Assembly: GCA_018712805.1 (NCBI GenBank)
Contig: DVGI01000011.1
Location: forward strand, 1 to 47,693
Length of the DNA stretch: 47,693 nt
Direction of reading: 5' to 3'
From: Candidatus Fimenecus excrementavium
Lineage (GTDB): Bacteria; Bacillota; Clostridia; Oscillospirales; Acutalibacteraceae
Shown here: positions 32,239 to 42,157 of the stretch, piece after piece
Layout: each line of letters begins with the position of its first letter
Numbering within the stretch: the stretch's first letter is position 1
Translations under genes and position numbers: made by a program
The notes under the pieces: model-generated
Databases searched by the model: none
What the model saw: only the letters and a program-made list of their open reading frames with translations
What the model was told of the DNA's origin: nothing

Positions 32239-33663
32239 TTATTCTTTGAGCACCGCGTTATACAGCCGGATATATTCGTTTGCGGATTTGCCCCAGCTGT
32301 TGTCGCACTCCATCGCGCGTTTCATTAAGATTTGCCAGCCGTCTTTTTGGCTGTATCCTTCCATCGCGCGGCGGACGGCGTTCATCATATCGTGTGCATT
32401 GTAGCTTGCGAATGTGAAGCCGTTGCCTTTTCCGTCGCCGCTGTCCTGAATGCTGTCGCGAAGTCCGCCGGTCTCGCGCACAATCGGTATTGTGCCGTAA
32501 CGCAGGGCAATCATCTGAGAAAGCCCGCAGGGCTCACTCTTCGACGGCATTAGGAACAAATCGGCGCCCGCATAAATTTTGCGGGAAAGCGACGGCACAA
32601 AGCCGAGCTTCAACGCGAATTTGTCGGGGTGTTTCGCCGCCATTTCTTTAAAGAATTCCTCATACTGCCACTCGCCGGAGCCGAGGACAATCATCTGCAT
32701 ATCCGAAGTGGACAGCATTTCGTCGAGCACGGCGCGGACCAAATCAAGCCCCTTGTGGCCGGCAAGGCGCGTTACCATGCCCAAAAGCGGAACGTCGGCG
32801 CGCTGCGGCAGGCCCATGAGTTCCTGCAAAGCGCGTTTGTTGTCGGCTTTTGCGGAGAAATCTTCGGCGGAATAATGGGCGAAAATATCCGGGTCGGTCG
32901 CAGGGTTATAGCTTTCGGTGTCAATTCCGTTGAGAATCCCGGTCAGTTTCCACGAGCGCTCGCGGAGAATGGTGTCAAGGCCGTGGGAATACCACGGGTC
33001 TAAAATCTCGTTGGCATAAGAGGGGCTGACGGTTGTAATCCGGTTCGCCGTTTCAATCGCGCCTTTCATAAAGTTGACGTCGCCGTCATATTCGATAATG
33101 TTCGTGCACTCTTCGGGCAGCCCGAGCACCTCGGGAATCAGCTCTTTGCCGTAAACGCCCTGGTACTGAATGTTGTGAATGGTGAAAACGGTTTTGATGT
33201 TTTCATAACCGGACCAGTGGGAATACATCGTGGTGTAATAAACCGGCGTCAGCGCGGACTGCCAGTCGTTGCAGTGAATGATGTCCGGCTTAAAGTCGAT
33301 GTGCGGGAGCATTTCAAGCACCGCGCGCGAGAAAAACGCAAAGCGCTCCGCGTCGTCATAATAGCCGTAAATGCCGTCACGCTTGAAATAATACTGATTG
33401 TCCAAAAGATAATAGATGACGCCGTCGACCTTCGCTTCAAAAATGCCGCAATATTGGCGGCGCCACGCAACCGGCACGGAAATGCTGGTCAAAAACTTCA
33501 TTTGCTCTTTGAGCTCGGGTTTAATGCCGTCATAAAGCGGCATCACCACGCGGCAGCCGATTAAGCGTTTGCGCAGCGCTTTCGGCAAAGAGCCCGCCAC
33601 ATCGGCAAGCCCGCCCGACGCCATGAAAGGCAGCGCTTCGCTGGAAACATATAATACTTTCAT
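32239..33663 (-). CDS. glgA: Glycogen synthase (ADP-glucose type)
   Basis: This 474-aa GT5 glycosyltransferase extends alpha-1,4-glucan from ADP-glucose. The N-terminal VLYVSSEALPFMASGGLADVAGSLP (in two overlapping pieces) marks the sugar-nucleotide site. The C-terminal half shows LMPSKSEPCGLSQMIALRYG with the conserved Glu, and GTIPIVRETGGLRD. The usual Lys of K-X-G-G-L is replaced (ASGGLADV); I recall such variants in gut Clostridia, so activity is still likely. The ATG at 33663 follows GAGGAG by 8 bp. It is the last intact gene of the glgB-C-D-orf-A operon. Confidence 0.95.
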   Translation of the reverse strand: MKVLYVSSEALPFMASGGLADVAGSLPKALRKRLIGCRVVMPLYDGIKPELKEQMKFLTSISVPVAWRRQYCGIFEAKVDGVIYYLLDNQYYFKRDGIYGYYDDAERFAFFSRAVLEMLPHIDFKPDIIHCNDWQSALTPVYYTTMYSHWSGYENIKTVFTIHNIQYQGVYGKELIPEVLGLPEECTNIIEYDGDVNFMKGAIETANRITTVSPSYANEILDPWYSHGLDTILRERSWKLTGILNGIDTESYNPATDPDIFAHYSAEDFSAKADNKRALQELMGLPQRADVPLLGMVTRLAGHKGLDLVRAVLDEMLSTSDMQMIVLGSGEWQYEEFFKEMAAKHPDKFALKLGFVPSLSRKIYAGADLFLMPSKSEPCGLSQMIALRYGTIPIVRETGGLRDSIQDSGDGKGNGFTFASYNAHDMMNAVRRAMEGYSQKDGWQILMKRAMECDNSWGKSANEYIRLYNAVLKE

Positions 33664-33676
33664 ATCTTTACTCCTC

Positions 33677-34186
33677 TTACATTTGGTTTGCAAGGTCTTC
33701 AAGCGACGAATAATAATCGAAAATGCTTTGCAGCGCGCCCGAACGCAGCAAAATGACAAGCAGCACGAGCACCAAAACAAGCGGCACAACAATTTCAAGG
33801 ATTTTGGAAATCAACAGCCGCCGTTTTAAGCTTTTCAGCTGCTTTTCCAATTTATCCACGCGTTCTTCCAACGGTTCGGCGTTTTTCGTCGCCGTCACCG
33901 CCGGTTTTGCAGGCGGCGTTTCAGCGTTTGCCGGCGCCGGCCGCGCAATATCGTTTTGATAAGCGAGGCGCGTGAGTGCGGCGGTTGCCTCCGGCGTGCG
34001 GGTATGTTTTTCGTCTACACGCAAAACGCCCGAAAGCCACTCGGCATTGCGCGCGGGGTCTTGCAAAAACTGAGAAAGCTGTTTGCGGCAGTAAGGGCAA
34101 GCCTTGACGCTGACGCCTTCAAATTCGACCGTAGCAAGGTCCATGTCTTCCGTTCGGTTCCCGCAAATCGCACAGCGGCTTTCCAT
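33677..34186 (-). CDS. Zinc-ribbon, coiled-coil membrane protein inside the glycogen operon
   Basis: The 169-aa product has an N-terminal four-cysteine zinc ribbon (CAICGN near residue 5 and CPYCRK near 31). A helical region follows, then a Pro/Ala-rich linker (about 85-105), a short coiled coil (LEERVDKLEKQLKSLKRRL) and one membrane helix (about 130-150, VVPLVLVLVLLVILL). The zinc ribbon would be cytoplasmic if the C-terminal helix is a tail anchor. Its ATG overlaps the glgD stop by one base (TAATG), so translation is coupled, and glgA follows 13 bp downstream. I recognise no family; membrane tethering or sensing for the glycogen enzymes is an inference from position only. Confidence 0.7.
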   Translation of the reverse strand: MESRCAICGNRTEDMDLATVEFEGVSVKACPYCRKQLSQFLQDPARNAEWLSGVLRVDEKHTRTPEATAALTRLAYQNDIARPAPANAETPPAKPAVTATKNAEPLEERVDKLEKQLKSLKRRLLISKILEIVVPLVLVLVLLVILLRSGALQSIFDYYSSLEDLANQM

Positions 34187-35304
34187 TAAATCACGATGCC
34201 TTTTCCGACAAACACCGGGTAATTTTCAGCGCCGGAAAGCGTTTTGTTCGGCGTAATGGCAACGCTCTTATCGGTAATGGTGTAGTTAAGCGACGCACCC
34301 GAGGCCACAAAGCTGCCCTGCATCAAAATGGAATTGCGCACAACCGCGCCTTTTTCCACCCGCACGCCGCGGAACAAAATCGAGTTTTCCACTTCGCCGT
34401 CAATGATGCAGCCGTTGGCAATCAAAGAATTTTTGACCGTGGAGCCAAGCCCGTAAATCGCCGGCATATCGTCGCGCACCTTGGTGTATACCGGGCGGTC
34501 CGCGTTAAAGAGCTCGGCACAGTTGTCGGGGTTCAAAAGCTCCATGCTGATCCGGAAATAGCTGACCATGGAATCAATCGTGCGGGCAAAGCCTTTCGCT
34601 TCAAACCCGAAAATACGCAATTTTTCGGTGTTGCGCTGTAAAATGTCGCGCTCAAACGATTCCTGATTCATACTCAGCGCTTCGCGCACCAGACGCTGTA
34701 AAAGCGAACGCTTCATCAAAATCATATTGAGCGAATAATCCACTTCGCCGAGGGCATTGGGCGAAACCGCAATCTGTTCCACGCGCCCGTCATCCCCTAA
34801 ACGGAGCGTCATGGTGTTATCAAGCTGCGGCTGCACGCCGTGTTTGTAAACAATCGAAATATCCGCGTTGTTGTCGGTGTGGAAGTCCATCAGTTCGTCC
34901 ACGTCGATATTGAGCACGGAGTTGCAGTCGGAGAACAAAATATAGTCTTCGTTGGAACGGCCGATAAAGCCCGTAATCCCGCGGAGCATTTCCACACGGT
35001 TAATGTAATTGCCGCGATTGCCCGCAGAAGAGAACGGCGGCAAAATGAACATGCCTTCCGTTTTTCTGGAAAGGTCCCAGGGCTTGCCGGTGCCGAGGTG
35101 GTCCATTAAGGACTGATAGTTGCTTTTCGTGATGACGCCGACCTTTTCAATGCCGCTGTTCACCATGTTGGAAAGCGCAAAGTCAATCAGACGGTAGCGC
35201 CCGGCGAACGGCACAGAACCCATGGTCCGCAGCGCCGTGATTTCGCTCAAGCACTCGTCATACATATTTGAATAAATGATACCTAAAATGTTGTTGCCGG
35301 TCAT
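34186..35304 (-). CDS. glgD: GlgD, regulatory-type ADP-glucose pyrophosphorylase subunit
   Basis: The 372-aa paralogue of GlgC has a nucleotidyltransferase domain followed by a left-handed beta-helix. Instead of the catalytic GGxGxRL signature it begins GNNILGIIYSNMYDECLSE. It keeps VPFAGRYRLIDFALSNMVNSGI, and the C-terminus contains repeated hexapeptide-like strands (GCIIDGEVENSILFRGVRV). Known GlgD proteins are poorly active alone and form a heterotetramer with GlgC, modulating it. It directly follows glgC (stop and start adjacent) and overlaps the zinc-ribbon gene by one base. Confidence 0.94.
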   Translation of the reverse strand: MTGNNILGIIYSNMYDECLSEITALRTMGSVPFAGRYRLIDFALSNMVNSGIEKVGVITKSNYQSLMDHLGTGKPWDLSRKTEGMFILPPFSSAGNRGNYINRVEMLRGITGFIGRSNEDYILFSDCNSVLNIDVDELMDFHTDNNADISIVYKHGVQPQLDNTMTLRLGDDGRVEQIAVSPNALGEVDYSLNMILMKRSLLQRLVREALSMNQESFERDILQRNTEKLRIFGFEAKGFARTIDSMVSYFRISMELLNPDNCAELFNADRPVYTKVRDDMPAIYGLGSTVKNSLIANGCIIDGEVENSILFRGVRVEKGAVVRNSILMQGSFVASGASLNYTITDKSVAITPNKTLSGAENYPVFVGKGIVI

Positions 35305-36519
35305 TTACTCCGCCCCCTTTACATCTTCGTCGACCATCGCTTTCGGCGCGACGCGGGCCCCTTTTTGGACCGTGACGCCGGAGCCGACAACCGCGACGCC
35401 CCAGTCTTCGAGGTTTTCCATTTGTTCGGGGCGTTCGCCGACGACGGCGTTTTCTTCAATCACGGCGTTTTCCGCAACAATTGCATATTGCACGACCGCG
35501 CCGGATTTGACCACCGTGCCGGGCATGACAATCGAGTCACGCACAACCGCGCCCTCTTCCACAACGACGTTGGAGAACAAAATCGAGAAATCCAACTCGC
35601 CGAATACGCGGGAGCCTTCGCCGATCATAGAGTTTTGCACCGTAGCGCTCGCGGCGACATAGTGCGGCGGGGCGGACGGCGTTTTGGAATAAATTTTCCA
35701 GGTCTGGTCGGAAAGGTCTAAATCCACCTTCGGGTTCAAAAGGTCAAGGTTCGCTTCCCAAAGACTGTCGATGGTGCCGACATCTTTCCAGTAGCCGTCA
35801 AACAGATAAGCGAACATCCGCTCGCCGGCATTGTGCATGGCGGGAATGACGTCATGGCCGAAGTCGTTGGACGACTCGGGGTTCGCTTCATCATCAATCA
35901 AATATTGCCGCAATTTGCTCCAGGTGAATATGTAAACGCCCATAGACGCTTTGTTGCTTCGGGGGTTTTTCGGCTTTTCTTCAAACTCGGTGATGCGGTT
36001 ATCGTCATCAACGAGCATTAAGCCGAAGCGCGAAGCCTCTTCCCACGGGACTTCCAGCATGGCGATTGTGCACGCCGCGTCCTTTTCTTTGTGGTATTCG
36101 AGCATTTTGGAATAATCCATTTTATAAATATGGTCGCCCGAAAGCACCGCCACATATTCGGGGTTATAGCGGTCGATAAAGTTGATATTTTGGTAAATGG
36201 CGTTTGCCGTGCCTTTATACCATTCCGAACCTTTAATCTGTTGATAGGGCGAAAGGATATGTACCCCGCCGTTGGCGCGGTCCAAGTCCCAGGGCTGCCC
36301 GTTCCCGATATAATCATTGAGTTCCAGCGGTTGATATTGTGTGAGAACACCGACCGTGGAAATGCCGGAGTTCACACAGTTGGAAAGCGGGAAGTCAATG
36401 ATCCTGTATTTCCCGCCGTAAGGTACGGCAGGTTTTGCGATGTTTTTCGTCAGGATGCCGAGCCGTGAGCCCTGCCCGCCTGCAAGCAGCATCGCAATAC
36501 ATTCCATTTTGCGTGCCAT
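35305..36519 (-). CDS. glgC: Glucose-1-phosphate adenylyltransferase
   Basis: This 404-aa enzyme makes ADP-glucose from ATP and glucose 1-phosphate, the committed step of glycogen synthesis. Visible are [20 protein letters not shown] (catalytic nucleotidyltransferase motif), [39 protein letters not shown] and a C-terminal beta-helix. The ATG at 36519 follows AAGGAGGAG. It lies 54 bp after glgB and is adjacent to glgD. Confidence 0.97.
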   Translation of the reverse strand: MARKMECIAMLLAGGQGSRLGILTKNIAKPAVPYGGKYRIIDFPLSNCVNSGISTVGVLTQYQPLELNDYIGNGQPWDLDRANGGVHILSPYQQIKGSEWYKGTANAIYQNINFIDRYNPEYVAVLSGDHIYKMDYSKMLEYHKEKDAACTIAMLEVPWEEASRFGLMLVDDDNRITEFEEKPKNPRSNKASMGVYIFTWSKLRQYLIDDEANPESSNDFGHDVIPAMHNAGERMFAYLFDGYWKDVGTIDSLWEANLDLLNPKVDLDLSDQTWKIYSKTPSAPPHYVAASATVQNSMIGEGSRVFGELDFSILFSNVVVEEGAVVRDSIVMPGTVVKSGAVVQYAIVAENAVIEENAVVGERPEQMENLEDWGVAVVGSGVTVQKGARVAPKAMVDEDVKGAE

Positions 36520-36573
36520 CTATACTCCTCCTTAATTGTTTTTATTATGAAAGCAACGCTTTAAATCCTGATT

Positions 36574-38475
36574 TTAACGGGTTTTCTTTAAATAGATTGT
36601 CGAAAGCGGCGGCAAGTCCAAAGAAATACTTTGTTCAAAGCCGTGCATGTTAATGGTTTCGGCTTTAATCTTATCTTTATTGCCGCGCCCCTCGCCGCCG
36701 TAGGCGACGTCGTCGGAATTAAAGAACACCTTGTAATTGCCTTTTTTCGGAACGCCGATGCGGTAATCGAGCCGTTCGACGTTGGTGAAATTGCAAACGG
36801 CGATGATTTCTTTCCCGCTTTCGTCTATTCGCCGGAACGCGATAACGGAATTGTCTTTGTCGTCGGAGGAAATCCAGGAGAACCCCTCCCATGAATAATC
36901 CACTTCCCAAAGCGGACGCGTTTTTTTGTAAAGCAGGTTGATGTCGCGGAAATACGCTTGCAGCGCGCGGTGTTTCGGGTAATCGAGCAGCAGCCAGTCG
37001 AGCTCCTGTTCATAATTCCACTCGATAAACTGCCCGAATTCCTGCCCCATGAACATCAGCTTTTTGCCGGGGTGCGCCATCATATAGCCGATAAATGCGC
37101 GAACACCTGCAAATTTTTCGTCGTAAGGTCCGGGCATTTTGTCAATCAGCGATTTTTTGCCGTGGACCACCTCGTCGTGGGAAATCGGCAAAACAAAATT
37201 TTCGGAAAACGCGTAAAACAGCGAGAAGGTAATACAGTCGTGGTTATATTTGCGGAAGAAGCCGTCTAAAGAGAAATAGCGGAGAATGTCATTCATCCAG
37301 CCCATGTTCCACTTGAAGTTAAAGCCGAGCCCGCCCATATAGACCGGTTTCGAGACCATCGGCCAGGCGGTGCTTTCCTCGGCAATCATCATTGCATAGC
37401 TGTAATCGCGGAAAATGCTTTCGTTGAGTTTTTGCAAAAACGCAACCGCTTCCAAATTTTCGTTGCCGCCGTTTTTGTTCGGAATCCACTGGCCGTCGTC
37501 GCGGTCATAATCGAGATAAAGCATCGACGCGACCGCGTCAATCCGCAGACCGTCGACGTGGTATTCGCGAAGCCAAAATACGGCGCTTGAAAGCAGGAAC
37601 GAGCAAACCTCGTTTCTGCCGTAGTCAAACACGCGCGTCCCCCAGGCGTAGTGTTCGCCTTTTCTGGGGTCGGCGTATTCATAAAGCGGTTCGCCGTCAA
37701 ATTCATAAAGCCCGTTGGCGTCTTTCGGGAAGTGGGCGGGGACCCAGTCCAAAATGACGCCGATACCGGCGTTGTGGCAGGTGTCTATAAGATACATCAA
37801 ATCTTCCGGCGTGCCGTAGCGGGAGGTCGCGGCAAAATAGCCGGTCACCTGATAACCCCACGAGCCGTCAAACGGGTATTCCGTCAGCGGCATAAATTCC
37901 ACATGGGTATAGCCCATTTTTTTAAGGTAAGGCACGAGTTCGTCGGCAAGTGCACGATAAGAATAGAAATTGCCGTCCGGGTAACGCTTCCAAGAGCCGG
38001 CGTGCATTTCATAAATATTGACCGGCGACTTATATATGTTTTGCTGTTGGCGCGCGGTAACCCAGGCGTCGTCCGTCCACTGGTAGCCGTTGTCGATTTC
38101 GTAATATTTCGTCGCCGTTCCCGGGCGGGTTTCCATATGCACCCCGTAGGGGTCGGCTTTCATCGTCTCGACGCCGTTTTGCGAAAAGATGTGATATTTA
38201 TACGCATCATACAGCTTGACGCCTTTGACCTGCGCTTCCCAAACGCCGTCGCTTTGCGGCACAAGCTGCATCTTGTCGGCGTCGTCGGACCAGTCGTTAA
38301 AATCGCCGACGACCGAAACGCGCACGGCGTGCGGCGCCCACACGCGGAACACCACCGTATCGGCGTTTTTCCGATGCGCACCGAAATAGGAATAGGCCTG
38401 CGCATTGCTGCCCTCGTGAAACAAATACAGCGGTACCTCGTGTTCGGCGGGTACTGTTTTCGTCTTCTTCGGCAT
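36574..38475 (-). CDS. glgB: 1,4-alpha-glucan branching enzyme
   Basis: This 633-aa GH13 enzyme introduces alpha-1,6 branches. An N-terminal CBM48-like beta domain ([20 protein letters not shown]) precedes the catalytic barrel. The barrel has [32 protein letters not shown] (nucleophile Asp), [11 protein letters not shown] (acid/base Glu) and [17 protein letters not shown]-terminal beta domain follows. The ATG at 38475 is chosen over the GTG two codons upstream because GAGG is 8 bp before it. It is first in the glycogen operon, behind the promoter at 38509-38537. Confidence 0.96.
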   Translation of the reverse strand: MPKKTKTVPAEHEVPLYLFHEGSNAQAYSYFGAHRKNADTVVFRVWAPHAVRVSVVGDFNDWSDDADKMQLVPQSDGVWEAQVKGVKLYDAYKYHIFSQNGVETMKADPYGVHMETRPGTATKYYEIDNGYQWTDDAWVTARQQQNIYKSPVNIYEMHAGSWKRYPDGNFYSYRALADELVPYLKKMGYTHVEFMPLTEYPFDGSWGYQVTGYFAATSRYGTPEDLMYLIDTCHNAGIGVILDWVPAHFPKDANGLYEFDGEPLYEYADPRKGEHYAWGTRVFDYGRNEVCSFLLSSAVFWLREYHVDGLRIDAVASMLYLDYDRDDGQWIPNKNGGNENLEAVAFLQKLNESIFRDYSYAMMIAEESTAWPMVSKPVYMGGLGFNFKWNMGWMNDILRYFSLDGFFRKYNHDCITFSLFYAFSENFVLPISHDEVVHGKKSLIDKMPGPYDEKFAGVRAFIGYMMAHPGKKLMFMGQEFGQFIEWNYEQELDWLLLDYPKHRALQAYFRDINLLYKKTRPLWEVDYSWEGFSWISSDDKDNSVIAFRRIDESGKEIIAVCNFTNVERLDYRIGVPKKGNYKVFFNSDDVAYGGEGRGNKDKIKAETINMHGFEQSISLDLPPLSTIYLKKTR

Positions 38476-38508
38476 ATACACTACCTCACAATAACTTACT
38501 ATGGATGT

Positions 38509-38537
38509 ATTGTAGCAAACCTGATTTTATTTTTCAA
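38509..38537 (-). promoter_or_regulatory. Promoter of the glycogen operon
   Basis: TTGAAA (38537-38532) and TACAAT (38514-38509) at 17 bp on the minus strand, about 30 bp upstream of glgB. The AT-rich region up to the argS terminator holds nothing else that I recognise. Confidence 0.75.
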
Positions 38538-38650
38538 GTGTTTTTTGACATTTTTATCAAAAACTTAACAATCACTCTTACAGCCGTTTGTGCAGTTTGT
38601 TACAAAACTTTTGATTCTGTCCGCTTTGCGTTTCTTTTGTCGTTTTTGTT

Positions 38651-38695
38651 CAAAAAAAGAAAAAAACCGACACACGGTTTTTTGCCGTATGTCGG
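38651..38695 (-). terminator. Terminator of the ddl-DUF1934-argS unit
   Basis: An 11-bp stem (CCGACATACGG / CCGTGTGTCGG, one G-U) with a 7-nt loop is followed by TTTTTTTCTTTTTTTG on the minus strand, 25 bp past the argS stop. Confidence 0.9.
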
Positions 38696-38719
38696 GTGTA
38701 TATTTATGCAAAAATTCGG

Positions 38720-40462
38720 TTACATGCTTTCCGGAACGGTAATTTTAAACGCGGTCAAAACATTCTGCATGACGCTTTGCACCGCCAAGCAAAGGTGCAA
38801 TCTCGCCTGCATCAGCGTTTCGTCATCCACGCCGATTTTGCAGGCGTTGTAGAACTTGTGGAACAGCGTTGCGAGCGTAATCGCGTAACGGGTGATTTTT
38901 GCCGGGTCATAATTTTTCGCCGCCAAAATAATTTCATCCGTAAGCGCCGCCAGGTGACGAATCAGCTCGCGTTCTTCCGGTTCGCGCAAAAGCTCCAGTT
39001 CTTGTTCGGTGCAGTCGCGCGGGGTAATGCCTTCAGACGCCAGTTTTTTGAGCACGCTGCAAATTCTCGCATTCGCATATTGACAATAATACACGGGATT
39101 TTGCGAATTTTGACTGACGGCAAGGCCTAAGTCAAAATCAATTGTCGAACCGGGTTCGCGCAGGTTGAAGAAAAATCTTGCCGCGTCAATCGGCACTTCG
39201 TCGAGCAAATCGACAAGCGTTACCGCGTTGCCGGTTCGTTTGGACATTCTGACGGGTTCGCCGTCTTTCATCAAATTGACAAGCTGCATCAAAACGACGT
39301 CCAGACGGTTCCCGTCAAGGCCGATTGCGTCGAGCGCACCTTTGAGCCTTGCCACGTGACCGTGGTGGTCGGCGCCCCAAACATCAATCGCTTTATCAAA
39401 GCCGCGTGTGACGAGCTTGTTGCGGTGATAGGCAATATCCGCGGCAAAATAGGTCGGGTTGCCGTTTTGGCGAATGAGCACGTCGTCTTTGAGTTCCAGT
39501 TTTTCAATCTGTTCGGGCGTTTTGCCTTCGGCGAGCAATTTATTTGTCTGGACTTCCTTGTTTTTATACCACAGCGCGCCGTCTTTTTCATAGGTCATGC
39601 CCTTTTCGGTTAACAGGTCGATCACTTCGCGAATCGCGCCTTTGTGCAGTTCACTTTCGTGGAACCAGGTGTCATAGGTGATGCGGTATTTTAAAAGGTT
39701 GTCCTGCATCGCGGCAATGTTTTTCGGCAGCGCAAAGTCCACAAGCGCTTTACGGCGTTCCGCTTCGTCCACGCTTAAATATTTGTCACCGTATTCTGCC
39801 GCAAACTCTTTCGCGCGTTCGATAATATCCGCGCCGTGGTAGCTGTCTTCGGGAAGCTCCGGCGCTTCTTCGCCTTTGAAAAGCTGTTGGTAACGAATAT
39901 CCAGCGAAAGACCGAATTTTTCAATTTGGTTGCCGGCGTCGTTGATATAAAATTCGCGTTCCACCGTGTAGCCCGCCATTTCGAGCACCGCCGCCAAGCA
40001 GTCACCCAATGCGCCGCCGCGCGCGTTGCCCATGTGCATCGGTCCTGTGGGGTTCGCGGAAACAAATTCGACGTTGACGCGTTTGCCTTTGCCGTAATCG
40101 CTTCTGCCGTAGGCTTCGCCTTTTTCGAGCACGTCGAGCAAAATATCGGCATAATAGCGGTCAGACAGGCGGAAGTTGATAAAGCCCGCCCCCGCAACGG
40201 TGCATTCCGAAAAATAGCTGTCGCTAAGGTCGATGTATTTTGCAATCGCCTGTGCAATTTTTACGGGCGCCATGCGGAACACCTTCGCTCCGACAAACGC
40301 GGCGTTGGTGGAATAGTCGCCGTTTGCCCGGTCTTGGGGGATTTCCACAATAAACGACGGCATTGCCGCTGCGGGCAGTTCCCCCGCGGCAATCGCCTTG
40401 CCGAGCGCTTCGACCACAAGGGTGTGCAGTGCGTCTTCGGTTTGTTTTACAAGCTTTGACAT
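38720..40462 (-). CDS. argS: Arginyl-tRNA synthetase
   Basis: This 580-aa class I synthetase charges tRNA-Arg. An N-terminal Add1-like domain precedes the catalytic core, with the HIGH-type motif in NPTGPMHMGNARGGALGD and a KMSKS-type MSKRTGNAVTL. The C-terminal anticodon-binding domain contains YCQYANARICSVLKK and ends with ARLHLCLAVQSVMQNVL. It lies 14 bp after the DUF1934 gene in the ywiB-argS order familiar from Bacillus. Confidence 0.96.
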   Translation of the reverse strand: MSKLVKQTEDALHTLVVEALGKAIAAGELPAAAMPSFIVEIPQDRANGDYSTNAAFVGAKVFRMAPVKIAQAIAKYIDLSDSYFSECTVAGAGFINFRLSDRYYADILLDVLEKGEAYGRSDYGKGKRVNVEFVSANPTGPMHMGNARGGALGDCLAAVLEMAGYTVEREFYINDAGNQIEKFGLSLDIRYQQLFKGEEAPELPEDSYHGADIIERAKEFAAEYGDKYLSVDEAERRKALVDFALPKNIAAMQDNLLKYRITYDTWFHESELHKGAIREVIDLLTEKGMTYEKDGALWYKNKEVQTNKLLAEGKTPEQIEKLELKDDVLIRQNGNPTYFAADIAYHRNKLVTRGFDKAIDVWGADHHGHVARLKGALDAIGLDGNRLDVVLMQLVNLMKDGEPVRMSKRTGNAVTLVDLLDEVPIDAARFFFNLREPGSTIDFDLGLAVSQNSQNPVYYCQYANARICSVLKKLASEGITPRDCTEQELELLREPEERELIRHLAALTDEIILAAKNYDPAKITRYAITLATLFHKFYNACKIGVDDETLMQARLHLCLAVQSVMQNVLTAFKITVPESM

Positions 40463-40476
40463 CTTTCTTTTTCTCC

Positions 40477-40935
40477 TTATTCTTTCCCGGCGTCGGAACT
40501 TTCCGCGTCGTCTTCCGCAACTTCGACGGTCAGCGTCATGCGGTTGTGCATCACGCCCTGCTGCGCAAAATCGGTGGTGTAGGCGAACGCAAGCCGCCCG
40601 CCTTGTTCCCCGAGGGTATTTTCAATTCGTTTTGTGTAAACGCCCATGACCAGTTCGCCGTAGGGCGTGGAATACACGGTGCTGCTGCGTTTGCCGACTT
40701 CAAACTGCATTTCACTGCCGAACGCGCCGGTTCTTGTCACCTGCACGCTTCGGTTGCCCAAAGGTGTCACGGTTGTGAACGTCTTTAAGCCGTCGTCGTC
40801 ATATTCCGTATATTCCAAAACATGACCGTTTTCGCCGGCGTGAATGGTGCCGACCACGCTCATTTCGATTTTATCGTGTTCGCCGTCCATTGTCTGTTCA
40901 TTGCAGATATGAATGACGGCTCGTTGTTTTTCCAT
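40477..40935 (-). CDS. DUF1934 (YwiB-like) protein
   Basis: The 152-aa product is predicted to be a beta-barrel of the calycin-like DUF1934 family. Characteristic features are an N-terminal strand followed by a central alternating pattern ending FEVGKRSSTVYSTPYGELVMGVYT, and the late GGRLAFAYTTDF and NRMTLTVEV strands. There is no signal peptide. Function is unknown, but the gene is conserved upstream of argS in Firmicutes, which is the arrangement here (14 bp). It also follows ddl by 8 bp. Confidence 0.85.
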   Translation of the reverse strand: MEKQRAVIHICNEQTMDGEHDKIEMSVVGTIHAGENGHVLEYTEYDDDGLKTFTTVTPLGNRSVQVTRTGAFGSEMQFEVGKRSSTVYSTPYGELVMGVYTKRIENTLGEQGGRLAFAYTTDFAQQGVMHNRMTLTVEVAEDDAESSDAGKE

Positions 40936-40943
40936 GAATGTAA

Positions 40944-42002
40944 TTAAGCCTCCTGCGCGAGCTTAAACAGACGGTCGAGCAGTTTCGGGTAAGGCACGCC
41001 GCTTTGCTCGAGCAGTTTGGGGTACATGCTTATAGACGTAAAGCCCGGAATGGTGTTGATTTCGTTGAACAGCACGCGGTTCGTGCCGTGTTCGACAAAG
41101 AAGTCCACGCGCGCAAGCCCCCGGCAGCCGAGCGCTTCAAAAATGCGGACGGCGGCGCTTCGGATTTCCTCTTGCGTTTCTAAAGAAACCTTCGCGGGGA
41201 TTTGCAGTTCGCTGCCCTCGTCTATGTATTTCGCTTCGTAATCGTAAAATTCCTTGCAGGGCACAATGCCGCCCGCCACGGACGCCATCGGCGACGTGTT
41301 GCCGAGCACGGCACATTCCGCTTCGAGCCCGTCAATCGCTTCTTCCGCGACGAGTTTATTATCATTCGCAAAGGCGAGTTCTGCCGCCGCTTTCAAATCG
41401 GCGCGGCTTTTCACCTTGGAAATCCCGACGGAGGAGCCCGCGTTCGCCGGCTTGATAAACGCTGGGAAGCCGAGTTCGTTTTCCACACGGTCATAAAACG
41501 CTTCGCTGTCCGCCGCAAATTCGGCGCGCGTTGCCGAAAGCCATTTTGCCTGCGGCACGCCGACGGTGTCCGCCGTTAAGTTGGTCACCGCTTTATCCAT
41601 ACACATAGCGGACGACAACGTATCGCACCCGACGTAAGGGATCCCTGAAACGTCCAAGAGCCCCTGCATGGTGCCGTCCTCCCCGTTTTTGCCGTGGAGA
41701 ACCGGGAACACCACATCAATTTTTATCGTTTCCACACCGCCGTCGCGGAACACGAGCACACCGTGGTCGGCACGGTCGGGTGAAAGCACGGCGCGCGTGC
41801 AAAAGGCGCTGTCCGCCCATTTGTCGCCGGGGAGCAAATCGGTTTTGCCCTCAAACAGCTTCCATTCCCCCGTTTTGGTGATGCCGAGCATATACACCGC
41901 GTATTTGTCGCGCGGGATATTATCAATGACCGACGCCGCCGAAACGCACGAAACATCGTGTTCGCTGGAAACGCCGCCGAAAATCACAAGTACATTTGTC
42001 AT
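40944..42002 (-). CDS. ddl: D-alanine--D-alanine ligase
   Basis: This 352-aa ATP-grasp enzyme forms the D-Ala-D-Ala terminus of the peptidoglycan stem peptide. Seen are the N-terminal VIFGGVSSEHDVSCVSA, central PAFIKPANAGSSVGISKVK, the omega-loop YDYEAKYID with the Tyr typical of D-Ala-D-Ala (rather than D-lactate) ligases, and FFVEHGTNRVLFNEINTIPG near the end. The ATG at 42002 is preferred over the GTG at 42011, which overlaps the GGGGTG ribosome site. It heads the ddl-DUF1934-argS unit. Confidence 0.95.
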   Translation of the reverse strand: MTNVLVIFGGVSSEHDVSCVSAASVIDNIPRDKYAVYMLGITKTGEWKLFEGKTDLLPGDKWADSAFCTRAVLSPDRADHGVLVFRDGGVETIKIDVVFPVLHGKNGEDGTMQGLLDVSGIPYVGCDTLSSAMCMDKAVTNLTADTVGVPQAKWLSATRAEFAADSEAFYDRVENELGFPAFIKPANAGSSVGISKVKSRADLKAAAELAFANDNKLVAEEAIDGLEAECAVLGNTSPMASVAGGIVPCKEFYDYEAKYIDEGSELQIPAKVSLETQEEIRSAAVRIFEALGCRGLARVDFFVEHGTNRVLFNEINTIPGFTSISMYPKLLEQSGVPYPKLLDRLFKLAQEA

Positions 42003-42035
42003 ATCCGTCACCCCAGAATATACATATACGGCTAA

Positions 42036-42064
42036 ATGATACCATATACCGGTTTATTTCGCAA
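42036..42064 (-). promoter_or_regulatory. Promoter of ddl
   Basis: TTGCGA (42064-42059) and TATCAT (42041-42036) at 17 bp on the minus strand, about 34 bp before the ddl ATG. Confidence 0.7.
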
Positions 42065-42084
42065 TCGAATTGTAAAAAATTTTA

Positions 42085-42113
42085 ATGACAAACCGGGAAA
42101 ACTATGCTACAAT
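42085..42113 (+). promoter_or_regulatory. Promoter of the 304-aa unknown gene
   Basis: ATGACA (42085-42090) and TACAAT (42108-42113) at 17 bp, divergent from the ddl promoter, 44 bp before the ATG. Confidence 0.65.
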
Positions 42114-42157
42114 AAGTTTTAATTCCAATATTCTTGTTAGATAAGGCAGGTCATACG

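Noticed and set aside
34186-35304. GlgD as a second catalytic GlgC
   Set aside because: The GGxGxRL catalytic motif is missing and the N-terminus matches the GlgD type.
40944-42002. VanA-like D-Ala-D-Lac ligase
   Set aside because: The omega-loop EAKY with Tyr and the ddl-argS housekeeping context fit ordinary D-Ala-D-Ala ligase.
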